From the NCBI GenBank assembly GCA_964627035.1, contig CAZVKN010000008.1, positions 1 through 64,000 on the forward strand: 64,000 nucleotides of DNA, in the 5' to 3' direction. The translations under genes were made by a program, and so were the position numbers. The stretch's first letter is position 1, and each line of letters starts with the position of its first letter. Of the stretch, positions 41,057-49,381 are shown piece by piece. The notes beneath the pieces are model-generated. The model saw nothing but the letters and a program-made list of their open reading frames with translations, had not been told where the DNA came from and searched no databases. This DNA comes from CAZVKN01 sp964627035. Its GTDB lineage: Bacteria > Electryoneota > AABM5-125-24 > Hatepunaeales > Hatepunaeaceae.

Positions 41057-41749
41057 TTACTCAATAAGTGCAATCTTGTCCAAGTATAATTCTTCTAACA
41101 AATCCGAACGGATTCTAAATCCAGTTCCATGATTTCTAACTGCCCCAGTATCCTTAAGATGCATTCTGATATCTACGAACGCTTTTCCCGTTCTTAAAAA
41201 CTCGAAGAATAACCTGTAATTACATCCCGTCATAATATCTGCACTAATATACCGAAAATGTTCAATACCTTCTATCCGTTTAGATTCTGCTTTTACAAGT
41301 ATCATCGCTTGTAGTTTTTCAATGAACTTATCACGAACTGCTTCCAATTGCCAGATGGCGGCAACACTTCCATCAATTGATTTGATAAGCAACTGTTTCT
41401 CAATAACGTCCAACAATAACCCTTGTGGATTCGGATCATTCTTTACTGCGCAATACAGAGCATGACGTTCCCTTTCCTCATCCCAATAACCGTAGTGCTT
41501 TATTGCTTCTTTTGCGGATGGACTCCAAGCTAACCTGTTTAAAGTGAACAAAGTAATTATCCGTGTTGCACCGAGCCGCATAGACTTCAATTCTATAGAA
41601 CCGAAATCAGGTAATGCGACATTGTTTTCTGATAGTCCAAGCTCTTTCTCAAGCGTATAGCCAATCCCTGTTGGACCTTTACGCAGAGTTGGAACAAAGC
41701 CCTTATTGTAAAGGTTTTGAAATAGTTTTCTTATGCTTGTAAGATTCAT
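41057..41749 (-). CDS. MvaI/BcnI-family restriction endonuclease
   Basis: 230 residues with the family signature GPTGIGYTLEKELGLSENN followed by PDFGSIELKS, containing the D-ELK active-site residues of the MutH-like PD-(D/E)XK fold. The C-terminal part has a basic YRLFFEFLRTG region. Characterised members cut CCWGG or CCSGG as monomers; the target here is probably similar but unproven. It precedes the cognate methyltransferase gene. Confidence 0.88.
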   Translation of the reverse strand: MNLTSIRKLFQNLYNKGFVPTLRKGPTGIGYTLEKELGLSENNVALPDFGSIELKSMRLGATRIITLFTLNRLAWSPSAKEAIKHYGYWDEERERHALYCAVKNDPNPQGLLLDVIEKQLLIKSIDGSVAAIWQLEAVRDKFIEKLQAMILVKAESKRIEGIEHFRYISADIMTGCNYRLFFEFLRTGKAFVDIRMHLKDTGAVRNHGTGFRIRSDLLEELYLDKIALIE

Positions 41750-41764
41750 ACCAAAGAGTTGTTT

Positions 41765-43285
41765 CTACTTATCCTCAAAAATATCATTCTGTTTCCCTTT
41801 CCCCTGATACCTCACCGCCGTCCGATAATCACCTCCCGGTGGCACGCTAAAACAGTCAGGATTCCGCAACAACTGTTCAATCGTCAACAACTGCACAGTC
41901 GGATAATCTTTGTTCATAACATCGGAATGATAATATCCTGCTGAAGTAGCTTCCGCTCGCATTTCAGGAGTAGTTGGTTCAAGTGTAATGAACACACTCA
42001 TAGGAGCTTTTTCACGTTCCATTGTACCTTTCAGATCACGAATCATTGCCGGATTGACCTTGCCAGACTTAACCTGCACTATACATTTTGCGTAGGTACG
42101 TCTGCTACCGTGCAAAAAACTACGGAAACCGTCAATGCCTCTGTCAGCACCTTTCTTTTTGCGCCCCCAAGGACGCGCTCCAATCAATCCCAACGCCCAA
42201 TATTCAAATTGATAACGATCCTCCAATGCTAATGAATGCGCCTCCGGCAGTGTTGTCGGTTCACCAATAACATCGTAATCCTTTGGGGTTAGTCCAAATC
42301 TATCAGATAAACGATACTTTATCAGATCAATAGCGAGATGCGTAATATCAATCCCTATCCATTGACGAGGAGCATCATCAGGGTTCTCTTGATTTAGTTG
42401 TTCAGTTGCATCAATGGTCGTTCCACAACCGCAAAATGGATCAAGGATAATGCTACCCGGATCAGAACATATTTTAAGAACTTGTTTCAATAGCCGCAAA
42501 GGCTTTTGAGTTGGATAACCCAATCGTTCTTTCGCTGTTGAACCTATAAACGGAATCTGCCAGACATCATTCAACGGAACACCTCTATTTGGATCTTTTA
42601 AGTATACTTTCTGCCGAACTCCGTGCGGTGTGTGCCAACGCCAACGTCTGCCGTCCTCATCTACATGTTTGTAATCCTTCTTGATCCAATCTCCGTAAGG
42701 TTCGTAGACTGCATTAAATAGGGCATCTTTTTTACCATAGAAAAGTATTATGTCGTGCATCCTTTGGAGACGATATGATTTTGCAGTCCACCGACGATAA
42801 TGCCACACAATCTCATTTTTAAACATCTTAGGTCCGAATGTCGCGTCAAGCACCAATTTCAGGTAATGACTCGCAGTAGGATCACAATGCAAAAACAGAG
42901 AACCTGACGGTTTCAATATCCGATGAAGTTCCACAATCCTAACCGCCATCTGCACCAAATAGGCATACATCGGAGAATGTCCGAGAAACTCTTCCAGCAT
43001 ATTCAGCATTGATACTAACGGCTGAGGCGTGTAATCTATTACGCTGTTAAGCTCATATAGCGCATAAGCCGCAGACTCATCCCAATACCAGGTGTCCTCA
43101 AATGCTTTAACTTGAGCAGTTGAAGGTGTTCCTTCTACCTCCTTGTAAAGCACATTGTAATTTTGATTGGAGTTGAACGGCGGGTCAAGATATATCAGAT
43201 CCACCGATTTTGACGGAAAATAATCACTATTCCTTAAGAATTTAAGATTGTTGCCAAAATATAGACTGTTTGTTGGTATGGTCAT
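41765..43285 (-). CDS. DNA methyltransferase (DPPF type) fused to an Mrr-like nuclease domain
   Basis: 506 residues. The catalytic motif DPPF (34-37) precedes the cofactor motif LDPFCGCGTT at about 270, the beta-class order. The C-terminal portion has GADRGIDGF and CIVQVKSG, the D...QxK core of Mrr-type nuclease domains, so it combines modification and possible cleavage. A GGAGTAATT site precedes ATG, five bases after the NUDIX gene. Probably a separate modification unit beside the MvaI/BcnI pair. Confidence 0.88.
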   Translation of the reverse strand: MTIPTNSLYFGNNLKFLRNSDYFPSKSVDLIYLDPPFNSNQNYNVLYKEVEGTPSTAQVKAFEDTWYWDESAAYALYELNSVIDYTPQPLVSMLNMLEEFLGHSPMYAYLVQMAVRIVELHRILKPSGSLFLHCDPTASHYLKLVLDATFGPKMFKNEIVWHYRRWTAKSYRLQRMHDIILFYGKKDALFNAVYEPYGDWIKKDYKHVDEDGRRWRWHTPHGVRQKVYLKDPNRGVPLNDVWQIPFIGSTAKERLGYPTQKPLRLLKQVLKICSDPGSIILDPFCGCGTTIDATEQLNQENPDDAPRQWIGIDITHLAIDLIKYRLSDRFGLTPKDYDVIGEPTTLPEAHSLALEDRYQFEYWALGLIGARPWGRKKKGADRGIDGFRSFLHGSRRTYAKCIVQVKSGKVNPAMIRDLKGTMEREKAPMSVFITLEPTTPEMRAEATSAGYYHSDVMNKDYPTVQLLTIEQLLRNPDCFSVPPGGDYRTAVRYQGKGKQNDIFEDK

Positions 43286-43289
43286 GCAA

Positions 43290-43832
43290 TTACTCCATAT
43301 CTTGATGTTTATTCAGGAATAACAGTAAACCAGTCAAAGTAAACCCATCCCTAATTTCCCTGTCATCTATCATCTTCCTAACCTCATCAATCGGTACCCA
43401 TTTCACACTCTCAATCTCATTTTTATCAAAGGTTTCATTACATTCATTGGCTCGGCATCTAACTATATGATGACACAGATCCGATATACCGTTTATCGGA
43501 TTGAAACTATATATCAGCTCATGACCTGATGTCTCACATCCAGATTCCTCCAAAACCTCTCGTTTTGCGGATTCTATCGGGGATTCACCTGCATCCATCC
43601 CCCCGGTTGGCACCTCCCACTCAACACTATCAGTTGTATAGCGATAAGCATGAACGAACAGTATCTCACCCTTGTCATTCTCAACAATCACCGCAACAGC
43701 ACCACGATGGAAATCAAGAATATGATGCCTGTCAATAACTCGTCCTGCTGGGAATTCAACCTTGTCTGCATAGAGACTAATCCATGAACTCTCATAAACA
43801 ACTGACCTTGATAGTCTTTTCGGCTTCTTCAT
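43290..43832 (-). CDS. NUDIX hydrolase (ADP-ribose pyrophosphatase type)
   Basis: 180 residues with a complete Nudix box (GGMDAGESPIESAKREVLEE SG pattern, Gx5Ex7REUxEExGU) and an N-terminal VYESSWISLYADKVEFP domain-swapped segment typical of ADP-sugar pyrophosphatases. It begins one base after the leuD-type stop. Confidence 0.9.
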   Translation of the reverse strand: MKKPKRLSRSVVYESSWISLYADKVEFPAGRVIDRHHILDFHRGAVAVIVENDKGEILFVHAYRYTTDSVEWEVPTGGMDAGESPIESAKREVLEESGCETSGHELIYSFNPINGISDLCHHIVRCRANECNETFDKNEIESVKWVPIDEVRKMIDDREIRDGFTLTGLLLFLNKHQDME

Positions 43833-43833
43833 C

Positions 43834-44340
43834 TTATACCTGAGCTAACCTTTCCTTCACATAATTAACCAAACCACCGATTTTGATTATCTTCTCAATG
43901 TCTTCAGGAAATGGATCAGCTTGCCAACTGCCCCCTTGGGTGATGTTGTGGATTAGCCCGGTAGCAGGATTGATCTCAAGCTCATCACCTTCATTGATGC
44001 CGTCCACAGCTTCCGGCGCAATCAAAATCGGTAACCCGATATTGATGGAATTGCGGTAGAATATCCGAGCGAATGACCTTGCAATCACGCAGGAAACTCC
44101 AGCTCCTTTGATCGCTATCGGAGCATTTTCACGAGATGACCCACATCCAAAATTCTCTCCGGCAACAATAATGTCACCAGCGCTCACGCGCTCTACGAAA
44201 GTCGCATCTACATCCTCCAGACAGTGAGGAGCAAGTAGCTCTGCATGATAATTTGTGCAGTATCGAGCCGGAATAATCCCGTCGGTATCTATTGAGTCAC
44301 CATATTTGAATGCGTTACCGTGTAAGGTTTTATCTTCCAC
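43834..44340 (-). CDS. leuD: LeuD/homoaconitase-type hydro-lyase small subunit
   Basis: 168 residues of the archaeal-type small subunit (swivel domain): DSIDTDGIIPARYCTN, GENFGCGSSRENAP and the core IARSFARIFYRNSINIGLP. Isomerises a substrate by dehydration and rehydration with the large subunit. The short loop after IIP, which sets substrate choice in this family, reads ARYCTN rather than the usual YLR-type, so isopropylmalate, homoaconitate or a dimethylmalate-like acid are all possible. Start GTG, overlapping marR by 11 bases. Confidence 0.85.
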   Translation of the reverse strand: MEDKTLHGNAFKYGDSIDTDGIIPARYCTNYHAELLAPHCLEDVDATFVERVSAGDIIVAGENFGCGSSRENAPIAIKGAGVSCVIARSFARIFYRNSINIGLPILIAPEAVDGINEGDELEINPATGLIHNITQGGSWQADPFPEDIEKIIKIGGLVNYVKERLAQV

Positions 44341-44800
44341 TATTGATCCCGTTGTTATGTGCCGTTTGTAGCTCCTGAACCAGATGCCGTAGTATGTCGT
44401 TAAATCTATCGTACACTTCCTCAGTCAGGATGCCTGAGATTTGGTCATTTACTGCCATTCCAAAGCGAATCGTTTCTACCGTCATCGCTCTCCCCGTCTC
44501 TGTCAGTTCAACGATCTGAACCCTTCGATCAACATCGTCCCGGTTTCGCATTATATAATCCTTCGCTGCAAGCAGATCGAGTGCGCGGGTTATCGTCGCT
44601 CCGTCAAGCAAAGTTCGCCTTGCCAGACCGGTCTGTGACAGTTGATCCTCCTCTCCCAATGCCATTAGCACCGTCCAGGTAGTAGGTGTCAAACCAACCT
44701 CCTTCAACTGGTTCTCCAGAGTTAATCGGATCAATCTCGCTAACCCATTAACCCAAAATCCGATACTTTTGCTCAGCAGTTTATTTTCGTTAGCTTCCAT
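44330..44800 (-). CDS. MarR family transcriptional regulator
   Basis: 156 residues with a winged helix-turn-helix: LTPTTWTVLMALGEEDQLSQTGLARRTLLDGATITRALDLLAAKDYIMRN region, then a beta-wing and dimerisation helix. It lies between the large and small hydro-lyase subunits and overlaps the small one. MarR-type regulators (for example BadR) control several aromatic acid pathways, so this may respond to an aromatic or CoA-linked ligand; that is inference. Confidence 0.9.
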   Translation of the reverse strand: MEANENKLLSKSIGFWVNGLARLIRLTLENQLKEVGLTPTTWTVLMALGEEDQLSQTGLARRTLLDGATITRALDLLAAKDYIMRNRDDVDRRVQIVELTETGRAMTVETIRFGMAVNDQISGILTEEVYDRFNDILRHLVQELQTAHNNGINSGR

Positions 44801-44811
44801 AATTCTACACC

Positions 44812-46110
44812 CTATAATTCCCTTGGGTCTGTAATTCGTCCGGTAAGTGCTGTCGCTGCAGCGACCTCAGGTCCGGCAAGGTACACCTTTGAATCGGGAT
44901 GACCGTTGCGTCCGCGGAAGTTGCGATTTGTTGTGAACAACCCGATCTCTCCCTCAGCCAGCACTCCCATGTGACCACCTATGCATACTCCACATGTTGA
45001 GGGCGTAATCACCGCTCCGGCTTCAAGGAACTGCTCAGCAAGTCCTTCAGTGACAAGCGATTTAGCAATTTGAGGTGTTGCCGGAGTCACTATCAACCGC
45101 ATATCGGGATGAACCGGACGGTCACCCATGATTTTTGCTGCAGCCCGAAAATCTTCAATTCGACCGTTTGTACACGACCCTATAACAACCTGATCTATAT
45201 TAATTTCTTTACAATTCTTCGCTTTTTTGATATTTGAAGGCAGGAACGGCTCGGCGACCAGCGGTTCAACATCATTCAGATCAATTTCCACAATCTGTTT
45301 GTAATTTGCATCCGGATCACTCTCGAGATAGACACCAATCTCACTTCCCCCCTTGCTCGGCAGGGGGGGACTAAGGGGGGGTCTCTTCTTACTAACCTTA
45401 GCCATAAATTCTCTTGTAACATCATCGGGTGCAATCAGTCCCGTCTTTGCACCAGCCTCAATTGCCATGTTGCAGACCGTTATCCTGCCGTCAATGGACA
45501 TGTTGCTGATCGCATCTCCGGTGAACTCGATTGCATGGTAGCGTGCACCGTCAACTCCGATTCGGTTGATGATGTACATAATCAGATCTTTCGGACCGAC
45601 AAGCTCCTGAAAATCACCGTTGATGATGACTTTGGTTGATTCAGGAACGCGGAACCACAGCTCACCGATTGCCCATGCACACGCCATGTCAGTTGATCCG
45701 ATCCCTGTTGAAAATGCTCCCAACGCTCCATACGTGCAGGTATGGCTGTCAGCACCGACCACCAGATCACCCGGTCTGACCAAGCCACTATCCGGCAGGA
45801 TCGAGTGACATATACCGCTGCGACCTACTTCAAAGTAGTTAGTAATCCCCTGCTCTTTGCCAAAGTTACGCATGATTTGTGACAGTTCTGCAGCTTTGAC
45901 ATCTTTAGCAGGCACAAAGTGGTCGTTGACGAGTGCTATTTTATTCGGGTCGAAGACTTTTTTCGCTTCCATACTGCGGAAGACTTCAATTGATAAAGCA
46001 CATGTTACATCGGTGCCGAGTACCATATCCAATTCTGCCATTATCATATCACCAGGCTTGACGCTGTCACGTCCGGCGTGTCGTGCGAGGATTTTTTCTG
46101 CGAGGGTCAT
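44812..46110 (-). CDS. leuC: LeuC/homoaconitase-type hydro-lyase large subunit, with in-frame repeat insertion
   Basis: 432 residues of the isopropylmalate/homoaconitase type, bearing a [4Fe-4S] cluster: GADSHTCTYGALGAFSTGIG, IDQVVIGSCTNGR and CGVCIGGHMG with the three cluster Cys. Near residue 245 is RPPLSPPLPSKGGS, encoded by a palindromic repeat and absent from normal relatives. An ACAGGAAAT site precedes ATG. With the small subunit it isomerises a tri-carboxylic or branched malate; the true substrate is unknown. Confidence 0.88.
   Translation of the reverse strand: MTLAEKILARHAGRDSVKPGDMIMAELDMVLGTDVTCALSIEVFRSMEAKKVFDPNKIALVNDHFVPAKDVKAAELSQIMRNFGKEQGITNYFEVGRSGICHSILPDSGLVRPGDLVVGADSHTCTYGALGAFSTGIGSTDMACAWAIGELWFRVPESTKVIINGDFQELVGPKDLIMYIINRIGVDGARYHAIEFTGDAISNMSIDGRITVCNMAIEAGAKTGLIAPDDVTREFMAKVSKKRPPLSPPLPSKGGSEIGVYLESDPDANYKQIVEIDLNDVEPLVAEPFLPSNIKKAKNCKEINIDQVVIGSCTNGRIEDFRAAAKIMGDRPVHPDMRLIVTPATPQIAKSLVTEGLAEQFLEAGAVITPSTCGVCIGGHMGVLAEGEIGLFTTNRNFRGRNGHPDSKVYLAGPEVAAATALTGRITDPREL
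45345..45395. repeat. Palindromic repeat inserted in frame in the leuC-type gene
   Basis: The plus strand reads ccccccttgctcggcaggggggg followed by actaaggggggg. On the coding strand it translates as RPPLSPPLPSKGG, the same frame and orientation as in the oxidoreductase copy (PSLSPPTLQGE). Confidence 0.75.
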
Positions 46111-46293
46111 TTATATTTCCTGTTTTAGCATTTTCAAGATGTGTTTAGCGAGATTATTTGGTATTTCTGTATGTCTTGGAACGGGTTGAGAGACTTTTGT
46201 TACATGATTTGTGTACCAGTCATGTTTCTTCCCGTGACGAACGAATTCACCTCCAATCTTTTTAATTCGTTTGAGGAGTTCAGCACGTTTCAT
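46111..46293 (-). CDS. hicA: HicA-family toxin
   Basis: 60 residues: LKRIKKIGGEFVRHGKKHDWYTN with the HicA His, then VPRHTEIPNNLAKHILKML. It ends directly against the leuC-type start codon. It overlaps its antitoxin gene by four bases. Confidence 0.85.
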   Translation of the reverse strand: MKRAELLKRIKKIGGEFVRHGKKHDWYTNHVTKVSQPVPRHTEIPNNLAKHILKMLKQEI

Positions 46294-46481
46294 TGTAGTA
46301 CTAATTCCCCAATATGCCTGACATACGGAATTCGACCACCGGTCAGCTCTTCATAAATATCCTGCAGGTTGTCTTCAAGCTCTTCCATTGTCTCACCCAT
46401 TGTTCTATAATCCGGATAATCCTCCAACCAACCGATGAGAACATTGTCATCTTCGTAATAGGTGTATTTTTTGGTTTGCAT
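46290..46481 (-). CDS. hicB: HicB-family antitoxin
   Basis: 63 residues with a HicB-like core (NVLIGWLEDYPDYRTMGET and MEELEDNLQDIYEELTGG). It overlaps hicA by four bases. First of two HicAB modules in a row. Confidence 0.83.
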   Translation of the reverse strand: MQTKKYTYYEDDNVLIGWLEDYPDYRTMGETMEELEDNLQDIYEELTGGRIPYVRHIGELVLQ

Positions 46482-46529
46482 GATTGCCTCGTTTATTTCG
46501 GAAATTGTAAGTTTCTCTTAGCAAAATAT

Positions 46530-46763
46530 TCAAGTCTTCTTTAACAGATTATTGTATTCTTCAACGGTAATTTCAATTTCACGCAAGATTTCTCTGATCA
46601 GGGGTCTTGCTAAATCTCTGCTCTTATGATGAGGAACTGTAGTAGTTCTACTGTCCGGATGCTTGTAGAACACATGGCTCCCTTTCTGCCGTTTTCTCGC
46701 AAAACCCAATTTGAACAGGATTTTCTCCATCTCACGAGAATTACATAGAGTCAGTCTACTCAA
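46530..46763 (-). CDS. hicA: HicA-family toxin
   Basis: 77 residues: SREMEKILFKLGFARKRQKGSHVFY with the catalytic His, TTTVPHHKSRDLARPLIREIL. The start is TTG overlapping the hicB stop (TTGA). It pairs with the gene at 46760-46981. Confidence 0.88.
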   Translation of the reverse strand: MSRLTLCNSREMEKILFKLGFARKRQKGSHVFYKHPDSRTTTVPHHKSRDLARPLIREILREIEITVEEYNNLLKKT

Positions 46764-46981
46764 ACTGCAACCTCGATTTGCTGGAGTCCGATGAATTCCG
46801 GTAACTGAGCCTTATCTTCAGCATCCATCTCTTCAAGACACAACTCAATTACTTCTTTAAGGTTTATTTGCAACTCATCCAGGGTCGCTCCCTGTGTATG
46901 AGCACCTGGAATGCCTGGCACAATCCCGACATACAGACCTGTCTCAGAATCACGCTCAATCAATGTAGTAAATGTTCTCAT
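46760..46981 (-). CDS. hicB: HicB-family antitoxin
   Basis: 73 residues with ETGLYVGIVPGIPGAHTQGATLDELQ, the HicB core, and a C-terminal helix. An AAAGGAGAT site precedes ATG. Leads the second of two neighbouring HicAB modules. Confidence 0.88.
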   Translation of the reverse strand: MRTFTTLIERDSETGLYVGIVPGIPGAHTQGATLDELQINLKEVIELCLEEMDAEDKAQLPEFIGLQQIEVAV

Positions 46982-47016
46982 CTATATCTCCTTTTAGACA
47001 TTTCAGTTTTCAAATG

Positions 47017-47781
47017 TCACCCGTTCCTCTTCCCCGTCGTCAGCAATATCCTGTCACGCAGTAACCACTCGTCATCCGGTTCTTTGTACACATGATCGGC
47101 AAATCGCTTTAGTCCATTTTCAAAGGCTTCTTCTGAGATCATTGTCAGAACTGAGTTGCATTTCACTTTTACTCCGCTCAGCCTCTCGTATGCATCGAGA
47201 TGCGTCTGTTGGTTGATCTCCTGCGATTTGATGTCACTAAATCCCGATTCTTCCAGCCATCCCTCCATCTGCTCAAGTGTCAACATCCTCGCTTCGTCAA
47301 TCTCAATCGTCTCAGGGAAAAAGGTATGCTCAACATCATCACGTATCTGATCCATCGTGCAGTGCCGGATGAAGATCGTACCGTTCGGTTTGAGCACACG
47401 CGCACACTGTTTCATCACATCCAGCGGTGAATCAACATGGTGGAACAGAAATGATATAAACACGATGTCAAAGCTGTCATCAGGGAGACTGAGCTTCGCT
47501 GCATCCTCGACGACCCATTCAACCAGTTGGTTCTTGTCTTTGGCATGAGCGACTTCGATCATCTCTGCAGACGAGTCAACTCCGGTCACCTCAAACCCCA
47601 GCCTCAGTGTCAACGGCAGTGCAAATCTCCCAGTCCCACAACCAAGATCGAGCAGTTTAGCTCCCTCAGTCGCACCACTAACTTCAGTGAGCAGCTCAAA
47701 CCACTGCTCGGCATGACGCTCCTTGAGCTGCCTCCCCCGATCATAAAACCTCGCTATGTTGCTGTAGTCGGCTTTGTGCAT
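47017..47781 (-). CDS. Class I SAM-dependent methyltransferase
   Basis: 254 residues with cofactor motif LLDLGCGTGRFALPL, VTGVDSSAEMIEVA and DSFDIVFISFLFHHVDSP, the UbiE/type-11 methyltransferase pattern. The substrate cannot be told. Confidence 0.9.
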   Translation of the reverse strand: MHKADYSNIARFYDRGRQLKERHAEQWFELLTEVSGATEGAKLLDLGCGTGRFALPLTLRLGFEVTGVDSSAEMIEVAHAKDKNQLVEWVVEDAAKLSLPDDSFDIVFISFLFHHVDSPLDVMKQCARVLKPNGTIFIRHCTMDQIRDDVEHTFFPETIEIDEARMLTLEQMEGWLEESGFSDIKSQEINQQTHLDAYERLSGVKVKCNSVLTMISEEAFENGLKRFADHVYKEPDDEWLLRDRILLTTGKRNG

Positions 47782-47804
47782 TTTAATTAATCTTTCCCAT
47801 TCTT

Positions 47805-47836
47805 GGGTGGCACGGGCTACTTGTTGCCCGTGTTTC
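47805..47836. repeat. REP-like palindrome, left of the RAYT gene
   Basis: 32 bp that form a hairpin (cacgggctac ttgttgcccgtg) and match the repeat at 48461-48492 as an inverted copy at 30 of 32 positions. Confidence 0.85.
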
Positions 47837-47884
47837 TTTACTTCAATATGTTTGCCAAGTCAGATCCTTGCCACTATTTCTTTA

Positions 47885-48418
47885 CTACAGCATCTCAGGA
47901 ATATCCATACGCAGCGGATCATCTTCATCCTTTATCCAAAATCTAGCACTTGACCATTTCCAATCGACCGGATTCTTAACCAAGCCCTTCCGAACCGGAT
48001 TCATGTGGATATAATCTATTGCCTTTTTCAATGATTCAGCTTTATAGATATTCCTGTCATACCCACCTCCTGCTTGCCAGAATCTCCTCACATTCTTTCC
48101 ACCTTCTTTAACAATTAACCTATCATGAAGCACTGAATTACTCTCCTGAAGTAATTTTAGTGCTTTGTAGCTATACGTTTTCTTCAGCGACAATAGAATC
48201 TTACTTACGCTGTCATGATAAGCAGGCTTTAACAGCAGGTGCACATGGTTCGGCATCATTACAAATGCGTATAGCTCAAATCCTTTATTAGTTCTTTTAT
48301 TCTCAAGGTGATTAGTAAACAAATTACACAGATCATCAGTTACAAACAGTCGGATTCTATTGTAACATGAAAATGTTAAGTATCTGGCTTGGCATGGGTT
48401 TTCAAATCTCTTGGTCAT
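47885..48418 (-). CDS. REP-associated tyrosine transposase (RAYT)
   Basis: 177 residues of the Y1/IS200-like family: ARYLTFSCYNR at the start, metal-binding HxH in MMPNHVHLLL, RRFWQAGGGYDRNI, and the RAYT-typical KAIDYIHMNPVRKGLV with WKWSSARF. It is flanked on both sides by inverted REP-like palindromes, the usual REPtron layout. Such enzymes process REP hairpins as single-stranded DNA. Confidence 0.92.
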   Translation of the reverse strand: MTKRFENPCQARYLTFSCYNRIRLFVTDDLCNLFTNHLENKRTNKGFELYAFVMMPNHVHLLLKPAYHDSVSKILLSLKKTYSYKALKLLQESNSVLHDRLIVKEGGKNVRRFWQAGGGYDRNIYKAESLKKAIDYIHMNPVRKGLVKNPVDWKWSSARFWIKDEDDPLRMDIPEML

Positions 48419-48460
48419 GTAATACTATACGTCCTCATTGGATTAAGCTTACTCAATAAT

Positions 48461-48492
48461 GAAACACGGGTAACAAGTAACCCGTGCCACCC
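48461..48492. repeat. REP-like palindrome, right of the RAYT gene
   Basis: Inverted copy of 47805-47836 (30 of 32 identical), again able to form a hairpin (cacgggtaac aagtaacccgtg). A decayed direct copy follows at 48881-48916. Confidence 0.85.
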
Positions 48493-48510
48493 GCCGCTAG
48501 AGAATTAACA

Positions 48511-48864
48511 TTATAATAAGCCAAGTTTTTCAAGACGTGACCTAATTGCGGATGTCTGTCTTTCAAGCCTTTTCGCAATCTCACGCCTTGGGACCTTTTG
48601 TTCAAACATATCCTTCAGCAGATTGTCTAATTCCGTTGTCCAAGGTTTATAGGCATTCCGTGGCAATCCTTGTTCTCTGTTTATCTCCTCACGAGAGCGT
48701 TTTGATTTAGTTGGAGGATTTTCCAATAGATTTATCGCATTGAACAGAGCTCGAATCACGGTTGGAGATCGATATTGCCTATCTTTGACCATTACCTCTC
48801 CAGTATTAGGATCAATCCCCTCTGCCAAAAGTTTTAATGTTTTAATTACTTGATCTTTTTTCAT
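48511..48864 (-). CDS. Hypothetical protein with helix-turn-helix-like C-terminus
   Basis: 117 residues. The N-terminal LLAEGIDPNTGEVMVKDRQYRSP resembles a short module found in several DNA-associated hypothetical proteins. The C-terminal PRREIAKRLERQTSAIRSRLEKLG looks like a helix-turn-helix or SANT-type DNA-binding segment. It lies between two copies of the REP-like sequence. Confidence 0.75.
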   Translation of the reverse strand: MKKDQVIKTLKLLAEGIDPNTGEVMVKDRQYRSPTVIRALFNAINLLENPPTKSKRSREEINREQGLPRNAYKPWTTELDNLLKDMFEQKVPRREIAKRLERQTSAIRSRLEKLGLL

Positions 48865-48880
48865 TATCTATACCTTAAAG

Positions 48881-48916
48881 GAAACACGGATAATAAATAC
48901 CAATGTCATCCGTCGA
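48881..48916. repeat. Decayed REP-like repeat
   Basis: Begins gaaacacgg as the copy at 48461 and ends with catccgtcgata, aligned with cacccgccgcta; the stem is mostly destroyed. It shows that the region has held more than two copies. Confidence 0.6.
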
Positions 48917-48921
48917 TAGAA

Positions 48922-49302
48922 TTATTCATCGTTTAATCTTCGATTATAAAACCATAATACTATATTTAACCATTTGTCTTCTGCGAATCGTTTACCATAA
49001 AACATGCCTAAAAACGCATTATAAATACTGATCAAATAAACTATCAAAATTGCTGGAACAGCGTAAAGTATTGTAATATTTGCACAACCACTCATCATTG
49101 ATCCAGAAATAATATTTAATCCATCCCAATAAGAATAAATTTTAGAACTATTAAACCAAATTGCAAATATGAACACAAACCAATTACATACCATCAACAG
49201 GTGAAAGTTTTGATCATTTGACAATGGTTCATATAGGAAGGTTGGCCATAATAATATGACATAAAGTGATAGTAACACATACAGCCATGGACCTACTCGC
49301 AT
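48922..49302 (-). CDS. Small multi-pass membrane protein, unknown function
   Basis: 126 residues with about three to four hydrophobic segments (WLYVLLSLYVILLWPTFLY, LMVCNWFVFIFAIWF, ITILYAVPAILIVYLISIY). No family is recognised. AT-rich codons suggest recent acquisition. No clear ribosome-binding site. Confidence 0.65.
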   Translation of the reverse strand: MRVGPWLYVLLSLYVILLWPTFLYEPLSNDQNFHLLMVCNWFVFIFAIWFNSSKIYSYWDGLNIISGSMMSGCANITILYAVPAILIVYLISIYNAFLGMFYGKRFAEDKWLNIVLWFYNRRLNDE

Positions 49303-49381
49303 CCTATTTTTGTAATCCTAAGATAAACTGCTGAATTTTATTCTTATTCATAAATTCTTCTTTGCTGTGATTAATTTACCC

